Assembly: GCA_002011735.1 (NCBI GenBank)
Contig: MTOQ01000055.1
Location: 1 to 50,878 of the forward strand
Reading direction: 5' to 3'
Origin: Nitrospirae bacterium JdFR-81
GTDB taxonomy: Bacteria > Nitrospirota > Thermodesulfovibrionia > UBA6902
Length of the DNA: 50,878 nt
The notes beneath the pieces were generated by a model. That model saw nothing but the letters and a program-made list of their open reading frames with translations. It was not told the DNA's origin and ran no database searches. Both the position numbers and the translations under genes were made by a program. The stretch's first letter is position 1. Each line of letters opens with the position of its first letter. Positions 6,907 to 15,058 of the stretch are shown here, in pieces.

Positions 6907-8899
6907 TTATACCTCCTAATCCTGCATGGGCTGTATTTGCCACCTTCTCAAGCTTCCTCCTTGCTGCCATGTCCATGAGGACCCTTTCGGCACCGAACTT
7001 GCCAGGCTCGTACTTCCTGAGCTTCAGCCTCTCCCTTGCCTTGTCGATGTAGTCATATGTCATGGCGAGTATCTTCTCGGGGTCAGGCTCGAAATGTAAT
7101 GCGCCCCTGAATCGCTCAAACCATACCTCTGTCATGATCCTTGTGACCTCCTTGCTTGCCCCAACAGGTGATGTGCCTCCGAATATGACCGGGACGCCTG
7201 ATGCAGCAAAGTATGCACCGATTGCGATCGCCTTCTCTGACATCCACTCAGGTGCTATGCCAACAGCAGGCATGTTGCCTATCTCGTCAGAGAGTCCTCC
7301 TTCGTGTGCCATTGCAGTGGCGATGGTCAGTATCCTTGAATTGTCCACACAGGCACCCACATGGAGGATCGGTGGTATCCCGATCGCCTCACAGACCTCC
7401 CTCAGCCCAGGGCCTGCGTGTTCAAGTGCCATCTCTGGTGTCAGATAGCCTGCGAGGCCACACGCAGCAGAGCCACAGCCTGTGGAGACTATCAGGACAT
7501 CGTTCTTTATCAACTCGGTTGCCAGGAACCTGTGCACCCCGGTGGAAGGAAACCTCGGGTTGTCACAACCTGCAAGCCCCACGACACCACGGATCCTGCC
7601 TGCCATTATGGCATCATTCAGTGGCCTGAAGGACCCACGCCATCTTCCACCCTGCATGTATTCTATATACTCGTGGGAAAACCCGCCTATGAGAGGGTAG
7701 GTCTGGGTTATGTGACTGCCTGTCACCTTCCTGTTCGGGAAGTTGTCTATGGCCATCCTTACTATCTTTCTTGCCACCTCTTTTGCCCTGTGTTCATCAT
7801 ACTCAATGTGTACTGCACCGGGGATCATGGCCTTCTCGCTTGTGGTCACCACCTTTGTATGGAACCTCTTTGATAGCTCTGTGATGGCAGGCATTATGCA
7901 CTGGACATCCACTGTTATGAGATCGACAAGCCCTGTCATTATCCCCAGCTCCTGATTTGTGAAGCCACCAGCGGTGGGAATGCCATGCCTCATGAGCACC
8001 TCGTTGGCAGTACAGCACATCCCGCCAAGGTTTATCCCCTTTGCCCCCTTTGATTTTGCATACTCCACTATCTCCGGCTCATTCACCACATCCACAATCA
8101 TCTCTGCAAGTGAGGGCTCATGTCCATGCACCACAAGGTTTACCTCATCCTCCTTGAATATGCCGAAGCTCCCCTCGGCCCTTACGGGTTGTGGGGTGCC
8201 AAAGAGGATGTCAGAGATATCGGTTGATATCATACACCCGCCCCATCCATCTGCAAGCGCGACCCTGAGGCCGTGTGTCAGCAGGTGGTCAGGGTCATGA
8301 TCCACGCCTATGGAGGTGCGGTGCATCGCCTCAACAACCTCTCTGTCTATACCCCTGGGGACTATACCCCATCTTCTCCACCTCTCCTGTGTCTTCCTTG
8401 GTGCCCTCTTTACATAGTTCAACTCACCCTTCTGACGACCGAAGTCTTCAAGAAACTTAAGGGCCACATCCCTTGCCACATCATTTACCGCCCTTCCTTC
8501 GAACTCGATACCAAGGATGTCCGCCACCCTGTAGAGCTTCTTTACATCCTTTATCTGGAAGTCCTTTGTCTCACCCTCTGCCACTGCGAGGAGTATCATG
8601 GCCATGTCCCTCGCGTGGTCAGAGTGTGCGGCAGTGCCTGCGGCGATCATCCTTACCATATTCCTTGCCGCCACAGTCGGCAGGGACGCACCACAGACAC
8701 CCCTTGCCTCTTCCTCGGCATTCTTGCCCACAAGCCTGCACGGCCCCATATGACAGTGCTTGCAGCATGCACCTGTCTCTCCAATAGGGCAGGGCTTGAG
8801 CCTCTCTGCTCTCTCAAAGCAGGTCTCGAACTGGTGCTCCTCACCCCATTCGATGATCCTTTCTGCTGCCTCGTTTGCACTCTTTATTGCCTTATCCAT
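6890..8899 (-). CDS. acsA: Carbon monoxide dehydrogenase catalytic subunit (CODH of CODH/ACS)
   Basis: 669 residues. It interconverts CO and CO2 at a Ni-Fe-S C-cluster. Residues 37 and 45 are the D-cluster cysteines, and 46, 49, 54 and 69 the B-cluster cysteines (CCKHCHMGPC, then VCG). C-cluster ligands are visible in HGHEPSLAEM (His), LGGMCCTANEV, GCDNPRFP, STGCGSAACG and HVGACVDNSR. Length and sequence fit the bacterial AcsA/CooS type. It lies 88 bp downstream of acsB and overlaps the NuoE-like gene by 17 bp. In CODH/ACS it feeds CO through an internal channel to AcsB; its electrons would pass to ferredoxin or, given the gene order, to the NAD(H) module. Strong call. Confidence 0.95.
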   Translation of the reverse strand: MDKAIKSANEAAERIIEWGEEHQFETCFERAERLKPCPIGETGACCKHCHMGPCRLVGKNAEEEARGVCGASLPTVAARNMVRMIAAGTAAHSDHARDMAMILLAVAEGETKDFQIKDVKKLYRVADILGIEFEGRAVNDVARDVALKFLEDFGRQKGELNYVKRAPRKTQERWRRWGIVPRGIDREVVEAMHRTSIGVDHDPDHLLTHGLRVALADGWGGCMISTDISDILFGTPQPVRAEGSFGIFKEDEVNLVVHGHEPSLAEMIVDVVNEPEIVEYAKSKGAKGINLGGMCCTANEVLMRHGIPTAGGFTNQELGIMTGLVDLITVDVQCIMPAITELSKRFHTKVVTTSEKAMIPGAVHIEYDEHRAKEVARKIVRMAIDNFPNRKVTGSHITQTYPLIGGFSHEYIEYMQGGRWRGSFRPLNDAIMAGRIRGVVGLAGCDNPRFPSTGVHRFLATELIKNDVLIVSTGCGSAACGLAGYLTPEMALEHAGPGLREVCEAIGIPPILHVGACVDNSRILTIATAMAHEGGLSDEIGNMPAVGIAPEWMSEKAIAIGAYFAASGVPVIFGGTSPVGASKEVTRIMTEVWFERFRGALHFEPDPEKILAMTYDYIDKARERLKLRKYEPGKFGAERVLMDMAARRKLEKVANTAHAGLGGINESEG

Positions 8900-8922
8900 T
8901 GTTATCCCTCCAGACTCAAGAA

Positions 8923-8983
8923 AGTAGTTGGTATTTAGTATCTTGGTAGTTAAGGAATAATCCCTGTTTCCTCCCTAACTACT
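8923..8983. repeat. Degenerate intergenic repeat/hairpin between acsB and acsA
   Basis: Short direct repeats (AGTAGTTGGTA, then TTGGTAGTTA) are followed by an inverted copy (CCCTAACTAC). Together they can fold as a stem of GTAGTTA with TAACTAC. It fills most of the 88-bp acsB-acsA gap and may tune relative expression or mRNA stability. The type resembles simple low-complexity intergenic repeats; function is unknown. Confidence 0.4.
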
Positions 8984-8987
8984 GTCT

Positions 8988-11186
8988 TTAAAACATCGGG
9001 TCCATCTCAAGTGCAGGATGCCCCACACTCGTCAGGAACTCCAGGAGTTTTTCAGAATCCTCGGCTATGGTCTCATCCGCTATCTTCTCAAATAGGTCAG
9101 GGACGCCTTCCTCTTCAGCCCGTTTCTTGAAGGCCTCTGCCACCCTCTCCTTGAGGCTCTTTGTCATCCAGACGATCCTCCTGATACCCCCATCTGCATA
9201 GAGGAATTTCCTGCTCGTTATGAAGTTCACCCCTATACCCATAAAACCAGGGTTCTGGGTGCCACCACCAACGGTCCCTGCAAGTGTTGAGAACTTCATC
9301 CCTATGGGGGTCATCCCTGTATATCCACGATTGACGATCATCACACCGTTTGCCTCGGGTATTATGGCAACGATACACTCGAAGCATCCACAGGAGGTCA
9401 TGGGGTTATCCATTATCGTATAGAGATTGAGTGTCTCCACCTTCCCACCTGAGTTCATCTTCAGGTATTCATCAACTCCTGTCCATCTCCCCTTAACAGG
9501 ATCAAGCACCTCTCCCTTGAGGATTGGCTGGTTTCCGCCTGTCGGGTCTATCTCATAGGCCGCCTTTGTATCAAGCCAGTTATAGGCGCCACACAGCCCC
9601 AGTCTCTCTGGGCTTATAACACAGACATGAGAGGGTGCAAATGACTGACAGAGCAGACAGGAGTAGAATGTGTCCACCGACTCATCTGTCATACCTGCCA
9701 GACGGGCATCCCTTTCCCTGTATGCCTGTCTTGCCTCCTCCTGAATCCTCAACACATCCTCTTCATCAACATATATGGTTACCTGCACCTTGTCCACGAT
9801 GCTCTTGAACCTGTTATGTGTCATGACATTGTGGATTACACCAAAATGTTCGAGGGTGATCCCATCCTTAAACGCCTGCTTGCTTATCCTCATCCAGATG
9901 ATGTCCCTCTGTCCCATGTGCCAGAGTCCCTGTGCCTCGTTTATGTTATGATGGAGTTTTCTCTCTATTATTGCCTCAAAGTCCTTCTGCATCTTTCTGC
10001 CTGCCACATCCACCACTATACCGAGGGGCATCACGCCACCCTTCTTGAACCTCTCCTCCACATCAGTCCCCACGATGGTGACCTTCCCGTCCTCAACCTC
10101 GTGCAGTTCCTTCATCCTCACCCATTCAAACGCAGGAGACCTCTGACCACCAAACTCGATATACATATCATCCTTACGGATCCTCTCTCCCTCAAAGGCA
10201 GGACCATACGAGACAGGTATTGGTGGTTTCTCCACGGTTACCTTCAGCCCCCTCACCTCTATCGCCTTTTGAACGATCTTGTCATGGTCGAGCTCCTTGT
10301 CAACCTCCTCATAGGTGCACACGCCGGTTGGATGTATTACAGGCACATCGGTGTCACATATAGCAGGATATCCCATGTTGATTGCGCCTGCACCTGTTGA
10401 CCACTTGAGATCATCAAGCTCACCAAGGACGAGGGCAAAGGCAAAGACCCTGTCTTTTGTGTATTTCAGGAGCCGTTTATAATCACCTGGCTTATCGCCA
10501 CCAAAGATCAGTGGTGCCCTTATAGACCAGTCAAGGGCATAGAGGGTGTGCTCTGTGTCAGGGCCAAGCGGGACGATGTAGGTGTCCCAGCCGAGTTCTA
10601 CCTTCTTCCTCAGGAGCTGTTTCGTTACACTGTTGCCGTTTACATGCCCTGAGAGGAATATCAGTATATTCTTCTCCTGCAGTTCCCTCACGATCTTTAC
10701 TGCCGTGTCATCATCCGGTGCAGCACCGATGATAGCGGCAAAGCCTGGCATCCTTCCATCAACCAGCTGGATACCCAGGTTTCTCTGGATGGTGTCGGTA
10801 ATAAAGCCATTGTAGACATACCCTGTTTCAGGGTCAACCGCTGGTTCAAGTCCCTGTATGTACCTCAATGCAAGGATGATCTCCTCTGCAAAGAGGGTTG
10901 CCATACCAGAGTCCAGTGCCTCTCCAAGATAGGGCTTCCACAGCTTCTCATCAGGTACAGGATGGAGCATCTCCCTGGCCATACCAAGGGCGACCTTCAT
11001 ATCAGCCAGGGTCTTGACGGCAAAGCCTGTCATTCCGTATATCATGGGAAGATAGTATGCCGTATCCGGAAATTCGAATACATAGTCCTTCCCCTTTTCA
11101 GCTATTGTCTTATCGAGCATCTCCTCTGCCCTATTCACGATCTCGTGAGCAGCCCTTATTGCAGCAGAGGCTATAATCTTTGACAT
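8988..11186 (-). CDS. acsB: CO-methylating acetyl-CoA synthase (CODH/ACS beta)
   Basis: 732 residues, full length for bacterial AcsB. It joins CO, a methyl group from the corrinoid protein and CoA into acetyl-CoA at the A-cluster. The first 300 or so residues are the CODH-binding domain present in bacterial but absent from archaeal ACS. A-cluster ligands are visible as SCLLCQSFAPSHVC, then GLCGAYNW (the [4Fe-4S] and proximal Ni site) and the SCGCFEC motif (distal Ni, Cys-Gly-Cys). It is preceded by a Shine-Dalgarno (AAGGAGGAGG) and lies 48 bp after the Fur-family gene and 88 bp before acsA. Strong call. Confidence 0.95.
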   Translation of the reverse strand: MSKIIASAAIRAAHEIVNRAEEMLDKTIAEKGKDYVFEFPDTAYYLPMIYGMTGFAVKTLADMKVALGMAREMLHPVPDEKLWKPYLGEALDSGMATLFAEEIILALRYIQGLEPAVDPETGYVYNGFITDTIQRNLGIQLVDGRMPGFAAIIGAAPDDDTAVKIVRELQEKNILIFLSGHVNGNSVTKQLLRKKVELGWDTYIVPLGPDTEHTLYALDWSIRAPLIFGGDKPGDYKRLLKYTKDRVFAFALVLGELDDLKWSTGAGAINMGYPAICDTDVPVIHPTGVCTYEEVDKELDHDKIVQKAIEVRGLKVTVEKPPIPVSYGPAFEGERIRKDDMYIEFGGQRSPAFEWVRMKELHEVEDGKVTIVGTDVEERFKKGGVMPLGIVVDVAGRKMQKDFEAIIERKLHHNINEAQGLWHMGQRDIIWMRISKQAFKDGITLEHFGVIHNVMTHNRFKSIVDKVQVTIYVDEEDVLRIQEEARQAYRERDARLAGMTDESVDTFYSCLLCQSFAPSHVCVISPERLGLCGAYNWLDTKAAYEIDPTGGNQPILKGEVLDPVKGRWTGVDEYLKMNSGGKVETLNLYTIMDNPMTSCGCFECIVAIIPEANGVMIVNRGYTGMTPIGMKFSTLAGTVGGGTQNPGFMGIGVNFITSRKFLYADGGIRRIVWMTKSLKERVAEAFKKRAEEEGVPDLFEKIADETIAEDSEKLLEFLTSVGHPALEMDPMF

Positions 11187-11234
11187 ACCAACCTCCTCCT
11201 TGCCACCCTTGCTGGTTGTGGCTGTGTTTCTATC

Positions 11235-11651
11235 TCATTGAGAGTTTCGTTGTTTACATTCAGGACAAACACCATAAAACTCGATGTGATTACCCAGTAT
11301 CTCGAACTCCCTGGCAATATCCTCAGGCAGTGTCAGCTTGAACCTCTTGTAGATATCGATCAGTTTTTTACATTTAATACATATGAGGTGGTGATGGGGC
11401 GTGGTGTCAGGATCGTATCTCTTCTTGCCAGGCTCAATCTTCAGTTCCCTAAGGATGCCTTTCTCCCTCAGCACCTCGAGCGTGTTATAGACTGTTGCGA
11501 ACGACATGGTGGTGAATTCCTTTGATACCGCATTGTATATATCTTCAGCACTTGGATGGGACTTGTTGCCATCAAGATATCTGAGGATCGCAAGCCTCTG
11601 CGGTGTCAGCTTCAGACCGAACTTTCTGTACTTCTCTGTATTTTGTATCAT
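11235..11651 (-). CDS. Fur/PerR-family metalloregulator inside the acs operon
   Basis: 138 residues. The N-terminal winged helix (KLTPQRLAILRYL, then FATVYNTLEVLREKG) is followed by the metal-sensing and dimerisation half. That half contains PHHHLICIKC and GVCPECK, the two CxxC pairs that bind structural zinc. Whether it senses iron, peroxide (PerR) or nickel cannot be read with confidence. It sits between acsC and acsB in the same direction. Its own promoter and an inverted repeat lie just upstream, so it probably represses itself and may control the acsB-acsA-NADH module genes downstream. A link to oxygen- or metal-sensitive CODH is plausible inference. Confidence 0.88.
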   Translation of the reverse strand: MIQNTEKYRKFGLKLTPQRLAILRYLDGNKSHPSAEDIYNAVSKEFTTMSFATVYNTLEVLREKGILRELKIEPGKKRYDPDTTPHHHLICIKCKKLIDIYKRFKLTLPEDIAREFEILGNHIEFYGVCPECKQRNSQ

Positions 11652-11696
11652 TTTCTTATTTAAGAAATATTATCAGATTAAAAATATTATTGTCAA
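11652..11696 (-). promoter_or_regulatory. Promoter and candidate operator of the Fur-family gene
   Basis: On the minus strand a perfect TTGACA (11691-11696), a 16-bp spacer and GATAAT (11669-11674, 5/6 match) form a strong sigma-70-type promoter. Between the -10 and the ATG lies the perfect inverted repeat TTTCTTA-AA-TAAGAAA (11652-11667), where a bound dimer would block transcription start. Autoregulation is inferred from this position; the repeat is 7-2-7 rather than the classical 7-1-7 of Fur/PerR boxes. Confidence 0.65.
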
Positions 11697-11698
11697 TA

Positions 11699-13042
11699 TC
11701 ATGCGGCCCTATTCCTGAGGAATGTCGGAATACCATTTGCCTCCCTCGGTCCAACGATCACCTTCCATCCTTCAAGCTTGTCCTCCAGGGCACCGCTCAG
11801 TATGGCAACCTGCCCAGGGATAATGAGCTCCCTGTGCTTTATCTGATTCTCCACCCCGCTCTCCTTTATGAAGTTCGCAATCTTTGATGCGACAAACTTG
11901 CCGGCTGCCCAGGCTGTAAGTACCGAGAGCCCCTCACAATCCATCACCGCAAGCCAGCTCGGGACCTTGCTGTTTTCAACCTCGCCTGCAACTATAAAGT
12001 ATGTGAGGGAGAAGTTTGTAGTAATCAGCAGAGGTGACTCAGGCGTTGGTTCACCGATCTTGTAAATCTTCTGCTCCACCTGCATGGGCACCTGTGGGTC
12101 TGTGTAGATGTTCTGTCTCAGGGTAAAGAGGGCCAGATTCTTCCACTTCTCTATGCTGCTGAGCACCACAATGGATGCATACTTTGCGATTGAAATGGCT
12201 GCGATATTTGCCTCAAGTAAGGAGTCCTCCCTTGTAACAAGGTTTATGATGGGATAGCCAAGGGGTTTAAAGCCCTTCTTCAGCGCAGCCCTTCTGATTA
12301 TGGTGTTATGCTGGATCATCTCTCCGGCGTTCTTTGGCCTTGGATCAAGGACAAGGTCCTCAACCCCAAGGGCCTTTATCTTTTCTGTCAATGCGCTCAG
12401 CGCCTCAGGCCCCTCTGCTGATACAGCAAGGGGTACATTGTTTGCCTTTGCAATATTCGCCAGCGCCTCGGCATTGGCATCTGTGGCAGAGTAGAGGAGT
12501 GGCCTCCTGTCAGCCACCAACTTCACCGCTCTTTCAAGCACAGAGGGGTCACCACAATTCAGGATGAGGATTGCATCTGGTGCACTCTCGGCAACCGCCT
12601 TGACTGCTGATTCAAACCTCTCTGGATTGTTAGAGGCGTATTCGATGGATATGGCCTCAACCCTCAGTTTCTGACCCACGCGCTCTATCTCCGAGTCCAC
12701 CACTTCCTTTGCCCTCTTTACGAGCTCTTCATCATTGAGATCGTCCTTTATATTCACCCCCAATACCGTGGGATTAAAGAACTTCTTATCGTGCCTGAAC
12801 ATCACGGTCTCTCCACCAACCTTCACCGCCTTCTCGCCCTTCCCGAGGCTGAACGTCCTTATCGGTGGTGCAGATGCCTCGCTCAGTTTGCTCTTCGCCT
12901 CTTCTGAGATATCAGGACACTTCCCGATCTCTGTCTTTCCCTGCGCCAGGGCCATTGCAAAGGCAAGACAGGTGGGAAAGCCGCATTTCTTACAATTTGT
13001 CTTCGGAAGCAGTTTGAATATCTCAATCCCTGATAATGCCAT
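11699..13042 (-). CDS. acsC: Corrinoid iron-sulfur protein large subunit (CODH/ACS gamma)
   Basis: 447 residues. Residues 17, 20, 25 and 42 are the [4Fe-4S] cysteines (CKKCGFPTC...KC) of the N-terminal Fe-S domain, needed for reductive reactivation of the cobalamin. A TIM-barrel domain follows (roughly 90-320), then the C-terminal cobalamin-binding domain. It carries the methyl group from AcsE to AcsB, as a heterodimer with AcsD encoded 44 bp upstream. It has its normal length, and the stop is followed by a 47-bp gap holding the next promoter. Strong call. Confidence 0.93.
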   Translation of the reverse strand: MALSGIEIFKLLPKTNCKKCGFPTCLAFAMALAQGKTEIGKCPDISEEAKSKLSEASAPPIRTFSLGKGEKAVKVGGETVMFRHDKKFFNPTVLGVNIKDDLNDEELVKRAKEVVDSEIERVGQKLRVEAISIEYASNNPERFESAVKAVAESAPDAILILNCGDPSVLERAVKLVADRRPLLYSATDANAEALANIAKANNVPLAVSAEGPEALSALTEKIKALGVEDLVLDPRPKNAGEMIQHNTIIRRAALKKGFKPLGYPIINLVTREDSLLEANIAAISIAKYASIVVLSSIEKWKNLALFTLRQNIYTDPQVPMQVEQKIYKIGEPTPESPLLITTNFSLTYFIVAGEVENSKVPSWLAVMDCEGLSVLTAWAAGKFVASKIANFIKESGVENQIKHRELIIPGQVAILSGALEDKLEGWKVIVGPREANGIPTFLRNRAA

Positions 13043-13086
13043 CTTTACCTCCCCACAAGAGTCCTAAACAAGGTTTAGATTTTTTA

Positions 13087-14028
13087 TCAAATCAGTTCAT
13101 CTATAATCTTCTTCACCACTTCTACTGCCTTAGGGTGTCTCATTATCAACAGGTTAGCCCCTGCCATTATCATGGAGGTTGCTGTTATTGACTCCCACGC
13201 AATGCCCCTCTCCTCAATGGCACCCCATTCAGGTACATCAGACTCCTCAGCCATCGTCTCCTTGGTCTTCCATACATACATCCCAACATCTCCGAGTATG
13301 GGTGGTTGCATGGTGGCATCGTTCTGCATGAGGGCAGCAAGCCTTATCCTCTCCATCACAGAGTATGTGTATTCCAGGCCATAGCCAAGGGCTGAACACA
13401 TGGGGTCGGTGATGAGCCTGGACTTGTCAAAGCCCATCTGTGTTATGAGTATGTTGAGCTGTTTTGCCAGATTGATGTCCAGCTCTGACATGGCGATGAG
13501 CTTGTGGTTATGTGCCAGTGCAGCTGCCACGATGGTCTTGTAGTTTCCCTCCTGGGCCTTGCCTATCACACAGTTATGTCCGCTTGCTGCCTCAGAGACC
13601 TTAACCAGGACTTCAGAGTCCTTCTCCACATGGTTTGAGCCAAGTATGATGAGTGGTGTCTCGACCGCTGAAAGGACTTCACTTACAGTCTTTGCTGCAT
13701 CATCTGCAGATCGATTCTCCCTGTCAGGATGGGTGCTCACAAGCCTCAGTGCTATTGCCTGTGCCTTTAATTCATCCTGGCAGTATCGTGCCCATTTAAC
13801 AGGGTCGTCACTCACATCTTTATAGACCGCCTTCAGGGTCTCAGGCCAGTCATCAATGGGGGAGTCCTGAATCTCATAGGCGATAGCCGGTCTATTTGGT
13901 ATGCTCCCTTCGAACGAAAGAAAGGGCAGGGTATCTTCGCCACCAATCGTTACGGCCTTATCATCCTTGCCGAATGTAAGGCTAAGGACCTTTCCGCTGT
14001 AACTCTCTTTTGGTAATGTAAAAGCCAT
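13087..14028 (-). CDS. acsD: Corrinoid iron-sulfur protein small subunit (CODH/ACS delta)
   Basis: 313 residues, a TIM-barrel protein without cysteine cluster, of the length usual for bacterial AcsD. Recognisable segments are DSPIDDWPETLKAVYKDV, ALRLVSTHPDR and the C-terminal TATSMIMAGANLLIMRHPKA. It caps the cobalamin of AcsC and helps dock AcsE. The gene lies 44 bp before acsC and 95 bp after acsE; that last gap contains a repeat hairpin. Strong call. Confidence 0.92.
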   Translation of the reverse strand: MAFTLPKESYSGKVLSLTFGKDDKAVTIGGEDTLPFLSFEGSIPNRPAIAYEIQDSPIDDWPETLKAVYKDVSDDPVKWARYCQDELKAQAIALRLVSTHPDRENRSADDAAKTVSEVLSAVETPLIILGSNHVEKDSEVLVKVSEAASGHNCVIGKAQEGNYKTIVAAALAHNHKLIAMSELDINLAKQLNILITQMGFDKSRLITDPMCSALGYGLEYTYSVMERIRLAALMQNDATMQPPILGDVGMYVWKTKETMAEESDVPEWGAIEERGIAWESITATSMIMAGANLLIMRHPKAVEVVKKIIDELI

Positions 14029-14047
14029 GTTTACCTCCGATTGTTTC

Positions 14048-14110
14048 GTTATGCGTAATCTGTGATGCGTAATGGGTTAAGGAGATGCTCTGCTAACCAT
14101 CACGCATAAC
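14048..14110. repeat. Imperfect inverted/direct repeat between acsE and acsD
   Basis: GTTATGCGT (14048-14056) pairs perfectly with ACGCATAAC (14102-14110), with additional pairing inside (GGTTA with TAACC). Within the left arm ATGCGTAAT occurs twice in direct order. It may act as an attenuating or stabilising hairpin in the acsE-acsD message. It resembles simple degenerate intergenic repeats; function is unknown. Confidence 0.45.
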
Positions 14111-14123
14111 TTTTTACGGTTTT

Positions 14124-14912
14124 TTACATCTCCAGATAAGAGTGTGCATACAATGTATTGCCAAGGAATACGTCCGTTGTCTTCATCACGTTCATCAGTT
14201 CCCTGTCCAGCGGGTTCATTATTGCCGCTGTAAGGCCCTCATACATTAGCAGGGTGAGATAGGTCCTGTCTATGAGACTCCTCATCTCCTTGGGCACACC
14301 GTTTGATATATTACTGAGTCCCACCACCGTCTTCATTGGTGGATCATTGAGCTCCCTGAACATCCGCACCGCCTTGAGTGCATGGAGTGCCTGATCCTGG
14401 GTGGTGCAGACCTGGAGGATCAGGGGGTCAAGGTATATATCCTCAAGGGGCACACCATACTCGCCTGCCCTTGCCATTATCTCGGCAGCAATGGCACACC
14501 GCTCCTCTGCATCTGCAGGGAGTCCACCCTTGCCAACTGTAAGAGCGATTATCTCACACTTGTATTTTGCAGCAAGCTCAAGCATTACAAATCGCTCCGG
14601 ATCATTGGATGTGGAGTTTATTATGGGTCTGCCCCATTCATTGTTGTGGGCCTTTAGGCCTGCCTCCAGGGCTGACGCATTTGTTGTGTCTAAACACAGT
14701 GGGGCCTGCACCTTCTCCTGGATGGTCTCGACCATCCACTGCATCAGCTCCTCGCCCTTCTCCTCTGCTGGTCCTATGTTTACATCAATATAGTGAGCCC
14801 CTGCCTTCCATTGCGCCTCTGCCAGTTCCTGGATGGGACCCTTATCACGATTGTTCATGGCCTCTCTCACCCTCTTAGCAATGACGCTTATCTTTTCACC
14901 AATGATTATCAT
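14124..14912 (-). CDS. acsE: Methyltetrahydrofolate:corrinoid protein methyltransferase
   Basis: 262 residues, a single pterin-binding TIM barrel. Recognisable parts are the opening IIIGEKISVIAKRV, the folate-site segments DVNIGPAEEKGEE and NSTSNDPERF, and LSNISNGVPKEMRSL near the end. It moves the methyl group of methyl-THF onto the Co(I) cobalamin of AcsCD, joining the folate branch to the carbonyl branch. The length matches AcsE (about 262) and there is no cobalamin domain, unlike MetH. A good Shine-Dalgarno (AAAGGAG) precedes the ATG. A 146-bp A+T-rich gap separates it from cooC and probably holds a promoter. Confidence 0.93.
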   Translation of the reverse strand: MIIIGEKISVIAKRVREAMNNRDKGPIQELAEAQWKAGAHYIDVNIGPAEEKGEELMQWMVETIQEKVQAPLCLDTTNASALEAGLKAHNNEWGRPIINSTSNDPERFVMLELAAKYKCEIIALTVGKGGLPADAEERCAIAAEIMARAGEYGVPLEDIYLDPLILQVCTTQDQALHALKAVRMFRELNDPPMKTVVGLSNISNGVPKEMRSLIDRTYLTLLMYEGLTAAIMNPLDRELMNVMKTTDVFLGNTLYAHSYLEM

Positions 14913-15058
14913 ACCCTCTTACTCCTTTCGGCAGTAGATATTTAGTCTCTAAGGGGATCAGAAAAGTTTAAGTTTTAAATAATAACATAAAAGGAAGATT
15001 TTTTTAACAGCCTAATTTTATAATAAAAATTTTAAATAAGGAGGTGGGGAGGGTAAAT
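14913..15058 (-). promoter_or_regulatory. A+T-rich gap before acsE, probable promoter region
   Basis: The 146-bp gap contains runs of A and T and -10-like boxes (TATAAA in TTATTATAAAATT, and TTATTA further down) but no convincing -35. It is the largest gap in the acs run, so a promoter for acsEDC is likely here. The exact site cannot be fixed by eye. Confidence 0.3.

Noticed and set aside
8273-8938. 221-residue plus-strand frame opposite CODH
   Set aside because: Antisense shadow of a highly conserved gene; Cys/His/Pro-rich composition without any family motif.
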